Both the position numbers and the translations under genes were made by a program. DNA of 10,126 bases from Candidatus Coatesiibacteriota bacterium (lineage in GTDB: Bacteria > B130-G9): positions 1 to 10,126 of the forward strand of contig QMNL01000028.1 in assembly GCA_003647755.1 (NCBI GenBank). Direction: 5' to 3'. Under the pieces are notes generated by a model. The model had not been told where the DNA came from. It searched no databases and was given only the letters and a program-made list of their open reading frames with translations. Positions 6,947 to 10,126 of the stretch are shown piece after piece. Numbering within the stretch: the first letter of the stretch is position 1; the number at the start of each line of letters is the position of its first letter.

Positions 6947-8341
6947 TCAGTGCAAACGCTTGATCCTAATTCCATCCTTTGTGTCCTCTATGATGATTCC
7001 CCTTTCCTTTAATTGCTCGCGAAGTCTGTCTGCGGAGGCCCAGTCACCGGCCCTCCGCGCCTCACGTCGCATCTTGATAAGCTCCTTCTCCTCCTGCGAC
7101 AGTTCAACCTCCCGACCGAGCTCGATCACGCCGATCACAGAGTTGACCCGCTCAAGCAGGCTATTGATGGAGCTCCTGTCATTCTCGCTTATCTCTCCCC
7201 GGCTCATGAGCTCGTTCACCGACCTGATGAATGTGAAAAACACTCCCATGGCCTTTGACATGTTGAGGTCCTCGTCCATCGCACCCTCGAATCCGCGCTC
7301 GCATTCGCTGATGCACTGAGCGATCGCGGGGTTGTCGCTGTTTGAACAGCTGGCCGAGCGCAGGCTTGTCACGAAGTCGTCGATCCTCGCTAGCGAACCT
7401 GCCGCCTGCGAGAGTGCATCGAGGCTGAAGTTCAGCTGCTTGCGGTAGTGCGCAGACAGCAGAAAGTAGCGAACCTGGCGTGGTTTATAGCCCATCGCGG
7501 TGATCTCACGCAACGTGTAGATGTTGCCCGCGGACTTGGCCATCTTGCTCTTGTCCATCAAGAGGTGTTCCGAATGCAGCCAATACCGGGCGAGCGGCTT
7601 CCCCGTCGCCGCCCTAGACTGGGCGATCTCATTCTCGTGATGGGGGAATATGTTATCGACGCCGCCGGTGTGGATGTCAAACGTCTCTCCCAAGTACCTC
7701 ATGCTCATTGCGGAGCACTCGATGTGCCAGCCCGGCCTACCGCGGCCAAACTCAGTGTCCCAAGATGGCTCACCCGGTTTCGCAGCCTTCCACAGCGCAA
7801 AATCCCGAACATCCTGCTTCTCATACTCGTCCTGGTCAATCCTGGAACGTATTTGGCAAAGCGTCGGCTTCACCCCCGAAAGCGCACCGTAAGGACCAAA
7901 CTTGCTCACGTCAAAGTAGATCGATCCATCCCTCTCATACGCATAACCATTCTCCAGTATCCGCCTTATCAGGGACACCATATCCCCAATATGCTCCGTC
8001 GCCCGCGGATAATACTCGGCCGGCTCGATCCCTACCGCCGCGATGTCCTCGAAGAAGGCATTCGTGAACCGCTCCGTGAATTCAGCAAGCGAAATCCCCG
8101 CCTCGTTGGCGCCCTTGATAGTTTTGTCGTCTATATCGGTTATGTTCATCACCTGTGTTACCTTGAAGCCCTTGAACTTGAGATAGCGCCTCAGCACGTC
8201 CTCAAACAGAAAGGTACGCAGGTTCCCAATATGAATGTAGCTATACACCGTCGGACCGCACGTGTAGAGCCCAACGTTGGGCGGGTTCAGAGGAATGAAC
8301 TCCTCGTTTCTCCGACTCATCGTGTTGAACAGACGTAACAT
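6947..8341 (-). CDS. cysS: Cysteinyl-tRNA synthetase
   Basis: Class I aminoacyl-tRNA synthetase that charges tRNA-Cys with cysteine in the cytoplasm. The length of 464 residues is normal. The first ATP-binding motif is HIGN at 37-40 within CGPTVYSYIHIGN, and the second is KMAKS at 266-270, a variant of KMSKS. The zinc ligands fall at Cys28, Cys209, His234 and Glu238 (HHENE), the same numbering as the Escherichia coli enzyme. A helical anticodon-stem-binding region follows from about 310, and the C-terminus has the RREAR..GDWA.ADRLRE..K..GI..EDT.DG motif of the family. The start is ATG at 8341, weakly supported by GAGAG about seven bases upstream; the next ATG is codon 8. It follows a 404-base gap after a tRNA gene and is the first gene before the foldase. 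No T-box-like leader is recognisable. Confidence 0.97.
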   Translation of the reverse strand: MLRLFNTMSRRNEEFIPLNPPNVGLYTCGPTVYSYIHIGNLRTFLFEDVLRRYLKFKGFKVTQVMNITDIDDKTIKGANEAGISLAEFTERFTNAFFEDIAAVGIEPAEYYPRATEHIGDMVSLIRRILENGYAYERDGSIYFDVSKFGPYGALSGVKPTLCQIRSRIDQDEYEKQDVRDFALWKAAKPGEPSWDTEFGRGRPGWHIECSAMSMRYLGETFDIHTGGVDNIFPHHENEIAQSRAATGKPLARYWLHSEHLLMDKSKMAKSAGNIYTLREITAMGYKPRQVRYFLLSAHYRKQLNFSLDALSQAAGSLARIDDFVTSLRSASCSNSDNPAIAQCISECERGFEGAMDEDLNMSKAMGVFFTFIRSVNELMSRGEISENDRSSINSLLERVNSVIGVIELGREVELSQEEKELIKMRREARRAGDWASADRLREQLKERGIIIEDTKDGIRIKRLH

Positions 8342-8367
8342 TCCAAAACTCTCACTTATTAATCGGC

Positions 8368-8409
8368 CACTGGCCTCTGACCAGAATAAGCCGCCGCCCC
8401 TGGCCAGCG
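8368..8409 (-). other. Stem-loop in the cysS leader
   Basis: In the minus-strand transcript CGCTGGCC and GGCCAGTG can pair over eight positions, one of them a G-U pair, around a 26-base loop. The 3' arm ends 26 bases before the cysS ATG. It has no T-run, so it is not a terminator. It could affect mRNA stability or initiation, or be chance in a GC-rich leader. Confidence 0.25.
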
Positions 8410-8452
8410 ACTTCAGGCGAGCCGCCTCCGACCCACCACACCCTCTACATTC

Positions 8453-8482
8453 AGAATAGCATAATCTCGCTCACGCCTGCAA
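8453..8482 (-). promoter_or_regulatory. cysS: Possible extended -10 promoter for cysS
   Basis: On the minus strand TTGCAG is followed after 18 bases by TATTCT, which carries an upstream TGC (TGCTATTCT) typical of extended -10 promoters. The -35 matches only three of six bases, the -10 four. A start near 8446 would give a leader of about 105 bases. The call is tentative. Confidence 0.35.
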
Positions 8483-8599
8483 GCCATCGAGCTCCCCAAA
8501 ATGATTAGTCTAAGCCAGGCGGGCCGCTCTCCCAGGAACCGGGAAATTGCATCAACACCGCCGCATCCATCTTTGGACGCTGTCTCCTCTGCCGATACA

Positions 8600-8677
8600 T
8601 CATCCCGGCGCAGATTCCCCGACTTCGTTCACGGGCCTCGCTATCAATCCAAGATCATCGTTTATGTTCAGAGACAT
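8600..8677 (-). CDS. Possible 25-residue small protein, perhaps frame-broken
   Basis: ATG at 8677 is preceded by GGAGG with an ideal six-base spacer (GGGAAA), the best ribosome binding site in the window. The frame begins MSLNINDDLG and closes with TGA at 8602-8600. Another minus-strand frame, entered by skipping one G of the GGG in CCGGGATGA, stays open for 63 codons from 8604 to a stop at 8415-8413. It reads with ordinary residue composition, so an 87-residue protein with one frameshift is conceivable. No family is recognised. The G-rich tract may equally be a chance ribosome-binding-site mimic. No function is proposed. Confidence 0.15.
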   Translation of the reverse strand: MSLNINDDLGLIARPVNEVGESAPG

Positions 8678-8693
8678 TTTCCCCCTCCCCCAA

Positions 8694-8742
8694 GCCCAGC
8701 CTCAGCGACTCCACCCGATTCCTCCGCCGACCACGGCTGGGC
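8694..8742 (-). other. Inverted repeat directly after the tRNA
   Basis: GCCCAGCC and GGCTGGGC form perfect eight-base arms separated by 33 bases, beginning three bases after the encoded CCA of the tRNA. On the minus strand a G-rich tract follows, not a T-run, so it is not a standard terminator. It may be a stem that guides 3' processing of the tRNA precursor or a factor-dependent stop signal. Confidence 0.4.
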
Positions 8743-8745
8743 GAG

Positions 8746-8821
8746 TGGCGCGCCTGGCGGGACTCGAACCCGCAACCCCTGGCTCCGGAGGCCAGTGCTC
8801 TATCCTTTGGGCCACAGGCGC
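8746..8821 (-). tRNA. tRNA-Arg (anticodon CCG)
   Basis: The 76-base gene folds into a full cloverleaf. The seven-pair acceptor stem is GCGCCTG with CAGGCGC, the discriminator is G, and the CCA end is encoded. The anticodon stem is CTGGC with GCCAG around the loop CTCCGGA, giving anticodon CCG at 8788-8786, which reads the arginine codon CGG. The T arm is GCGGG, TTCGAGT, CCCGC, and the variable region has five bases. The D arm GCCC/GAGC has three pairs and a C12-A23 mismatch. Overall it resembles bacterial tRNA-Arg(CCG). Position 37 is G, so it would not be a target of the neighbouring threonylcarbamoyladenosine methylthiotransferase, which acts on A37. Confidence 0.97.
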
Positions 8822-8851
8822 AGCAAACTAAGAACAGCTCAACAGTCAAGA

Positions 8852-8880
8852 ATGCTAGGCCCAGCCGCCCGTGATGTCAA
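8852..8880 (-). promoter_or_regulatory. Promoter of the tRNA-Arg gene
   Basis: On the minus strand a perfect TTGACA is followed by a 17-base spacer and TAGCAT, which matches four of six bases of the sigma70-type -10. The start would fall near 8845, leaving a 5' leader of about 24 bases before the mature tRNA end at 8821. Position and spacing fit a housekeeping promoter for the tRNA, and transcription may continue towards cysS. Confidence 0.65.
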
Positions 8881-9079
8881 GTTGCCCGAATTGTTGATCA
8901 GTCCTGATTAGCCCGCTCCGACGCCGCGCCGCGTGCGCCTGGGTATGAGGAATGATGCTCACCTGCCCGGGACCGGTCACTCCAGGGACTTCAGAGAGCC
9001 TGTCGATTTGACTGATCTCGGCAATTGCGGGCACCGCCTCCCGGATGAATTGTGCGTCCCCAACGCATGAATGAGGCGA

Positions 9080-10126
9080 TCAACGATTGAGCAGTCTTCC
9101 CACAATTGCCGATTCCGTCACGGAGAGAACCTCTGCGGGGAGAATCTGCCCTGCCGAGGCATCGTCCGCATCGACTAGCACGTTGAGATAGTTGTCCGAC
9201 AGTGCCATGCGTTTGCCGGAGCTGTCATCGGTCTTCCTGAGGACAAGCATGTTCAGCGTCCTGCCAACCTGCGATTTGGCGAAGCTGCGCCTCTTTGCGC
9301 GACTCAGACTCCGAAGGAACCTGCTGCGCCTCCTAACCACCTCCGGAGGGATCAGTTGGCTTTCGGAGTAGCGGTTGGCGGCTGGTGTGCCCGGCCGAAC
9401 CGAATATGAGAAGACGTGCAAGTACGACAGGTCGATGTCCTGTATGAACTCCGTCGTCTCTCGAAAGTCCGCCTCGCCCTCGGCCGGGAAGCCGACAACC
9501 AGGTCCGCACCGATGCACATATCGGGACACCTGCTCTTGAACCAGTCGACCAGTCTCCTGTAATCCGACGTTGAATAGGGCCGGTTCATGGCTCTTAGAA
9601 CGGCGTCCGAGCCACTCTGAAGCGGAATGTGGAGATGCCGGCAGATTCTGTTGGACGAGACTATCACCTCCTTCAGCTGCTCGTCGAATCCCATTGGCTC
9701 GATCGAGCTCAGCCGGACGCGGCGGATATCTGTGCTGGCAAGGATGCGAGTGAGCAAGGTTGCCAGGCTGGGCCCAGCCACAAGATCGACCCCATAAGTG
9801 CCGAGGCGCGTTCCACAGAGAACAATCTCCTGATAACCGCTGTCCGCCAGTTTCTGTACCTGATCGATCACCCAGTCGGGGGGCATGCTCCGGTTCGGCC
9901 CCCTCGCCCTGGGGATAATGCAGTAGGCACATTGCCAGTCGCAGCCTTCCTGTATCTTCACGAACGCGCGGGAATAATTGAAGAACCGCTCGATCATCGG
10001 GTTTTGCTCAGCCGGTCTTGGCTCGCCGTCCTGCGAAACAGATGTGTCCACAGCGCGATCGCGCAGGAGGCGCTGAAGCAGTGGGACAATGTGCGCTTTC
10101 TCTTTGTTACCTATCGCAAGGTCAAC
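9080..10126 (-). CDS. mtaB: tRNA methylthiotransferase, MtaB type (5' end outside the window)
   Basis: Radical SAM enzyme that, in the MtaB branch, adds a methylthio group to N6-threonylcarbamoyladenosine at tRNA position 37 (t6A to ms2t6A). The frame is open to the window edge: 348 residues are visible and roughly 90 N-terminal ones are missing. An apparent GTG start at 10051 is internal, because the preceding 25 codons encode the end of the UPF0004 domain (VDLAIGNKEK). The radical SAM cluster motif CDWQCAYC gives Cys62, Cys66 and Cys69 of the visible part (codons at 9943-9920). GYQEIVLCGTRLGTYG, a motif MNRPYS, GADLVVGFPAEGEADF and HVFSYSVRPGTPA follow, all typical of the family. The last 75 or so residues form a TRAM-like tRNA-binding domain with SDNYLNV. 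GNKEK and the GTRLGTYG-type motif favour MtaB over MiaB or RimO. Confidence 0.92.
   Translation of the reverse strand, partial: VDLAIGNKEKAHIVPLLQRLLRDRAVDTSVSQDGEPRPAEQNPMIERFFNYSRAFVKIQEGCDWQCAYCIIPRARGPNRSMPPDWVIDQVQKLADSGYQEIVLCGTRLGTYGVDLVAGPSLATLLTRILASTDIRRVRLSSIEPMGFDEQLKEVIVSSNRICRHLHIPLQSGSDAVLRAMNRPYSTSDYRRLVDWFKSRCPDMCIGADLVVGFPAEGEADFRETTEFIQDIDLSYLHVFSYSVRPGTPAANRYSESQLIPPEVVRRRSRFLRSLSRAKRRSFAKSQVGRTLNMLVLRKTDDSSGKRMALSDNYLNVLVDADDASAGQILPAEVLSVTESAIVGRLLNR

Larger units (their letters stand above)
8342..8745. other. Intergenic region between tRNA-Arg and cysS
   Basis: This 404-base gap contains, in minus-strand order: an inverted repeat directly after the tRNA (8694-8742); a G-rich tract acting as a near-perfect Shine-Dalgarno before a 25-codon ORF (8600-8677); a frame open from 8604 to 8413; a possible cysS promoter (8453-8482); and a leader stem-loop (8368-8409). 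No recognised protein, RNA family or repeat array is seen. Plus-strand open frames over this region run into the antisense of the tRNA and are not genes. Confidence 0.5.

Noticed and set aside
6781..6975. 64-codon minus-strand frame in the gap between cysS and the foldase
   Set aside because: It overlaps the last 29 bases of cysS in another frame, has no clear Shine-Dalgarno or recognised family, and its TAG falls inside the foldase's ribosome binding region. A chance frame is more likely.
8501..8911. Plus-strand open frames across the tRNA (also 8547-8831) that look like small proteins
   Set aside because: Their translations include GLEPATPGSGGQCSIL-like text, a known artefact of reading the antisense of a tRNA gene. 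No ribosome binding site or family supports them.
9080..10051. Treating GTG at 10051 as the start of the methylthiotransferase
   Set aside because: The frame continues upstream to the window edge and encodes the expected end of the UPF0004 domain (VDLAIGNKEK), so the gene is truncated by the window and does not start here.
8746..10126. A functional link between the MtaB-type enzyme and the adjacent tRNA-Arg
   Set aside because: MtaB acts on threonylcarbamoyladenosine at position 37 of tRNAs that read A-starting codons. This tRNA has G37 and reads CGG, so adjacency does not imply substrate use.
1..10126. CRISPR array, mobile element, phage or defence system
   Set aside because: No regularly spaced repeats, transposase or integrase motifs, terminal inverted repeats or defence domains were seen; all large frames are recognised housekeeping or metabolic families.

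Overview
The window reads as an ordinary chromosomal stretch from a diderm (Gram-negative-type) bacterium of moderately high GC. The diderm reading rests on a membrane-anchored, periplasm-facing PpiD/SurA-like foldase and a MacB-type ABC permease. I cannot name a phylum. Every gene I can support lies on the minus strand, so transcription runs from the right edge to the left.

From right to left: a methylthiotransferase of the MtaB type is cut by the right window edge (9080-10126). It is followed by a short gap holding a near-consensus sigma70-type promoter and a tRNA-Arg(CCG) gene (8746-8821). A 404-base gap then leads to cysteinyl-tRNA synthetase (6947-8341). That gap holds an inverted repeat directly after the tRNA, a possible tiny ORF with a very good Shine-Dalgarno, and a possible cysS promoter. 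Next is a 638-residue membrane-anchored parvulin-type peptidyl-prolyl isomerase (4862-6778). A tight three-gene cluster for short-chain acyl-CoA metabolism follows: thiolase (3622-4803), 3-hydroxyacyl-CoA dehydrogenase (2670-3518) and acyl-CoA dehydrogenase (1485-2627). The last gene is an FtsX/MacB-family permease (142-1407). The final 141 bases hold nothing I can call.

Functionally there are two blocks. The right half concerns translation: tRNA modification, a tRNA and an aminoacyl-tRNA synthetase. The left half holds envelope protein folding, then the thiolase / 3-hydroxybutyryl-CoA dehydrogenase / acyl-CoA dehydrogenase set. That set catalyses three of the four steps linking acetyl-CoA to butyryl-CoA, in either the synthetic or the beta-oxidation direction. 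The enoyl-CoA hydratase (crotonase) and the electron-transfer flavoprotein that would complete the route are not in the window.

I found no CRISPR array, mobile element, phage gene, integrase, toxin or defence system, and no canonical hairpin-plus-T-run terminator. I do not see an undescribed system here. The items most worth checking are the small ORF at 8600-8677, which continues in another frame to 8413, the internal duplication in the foldase, and the missing crotonase.
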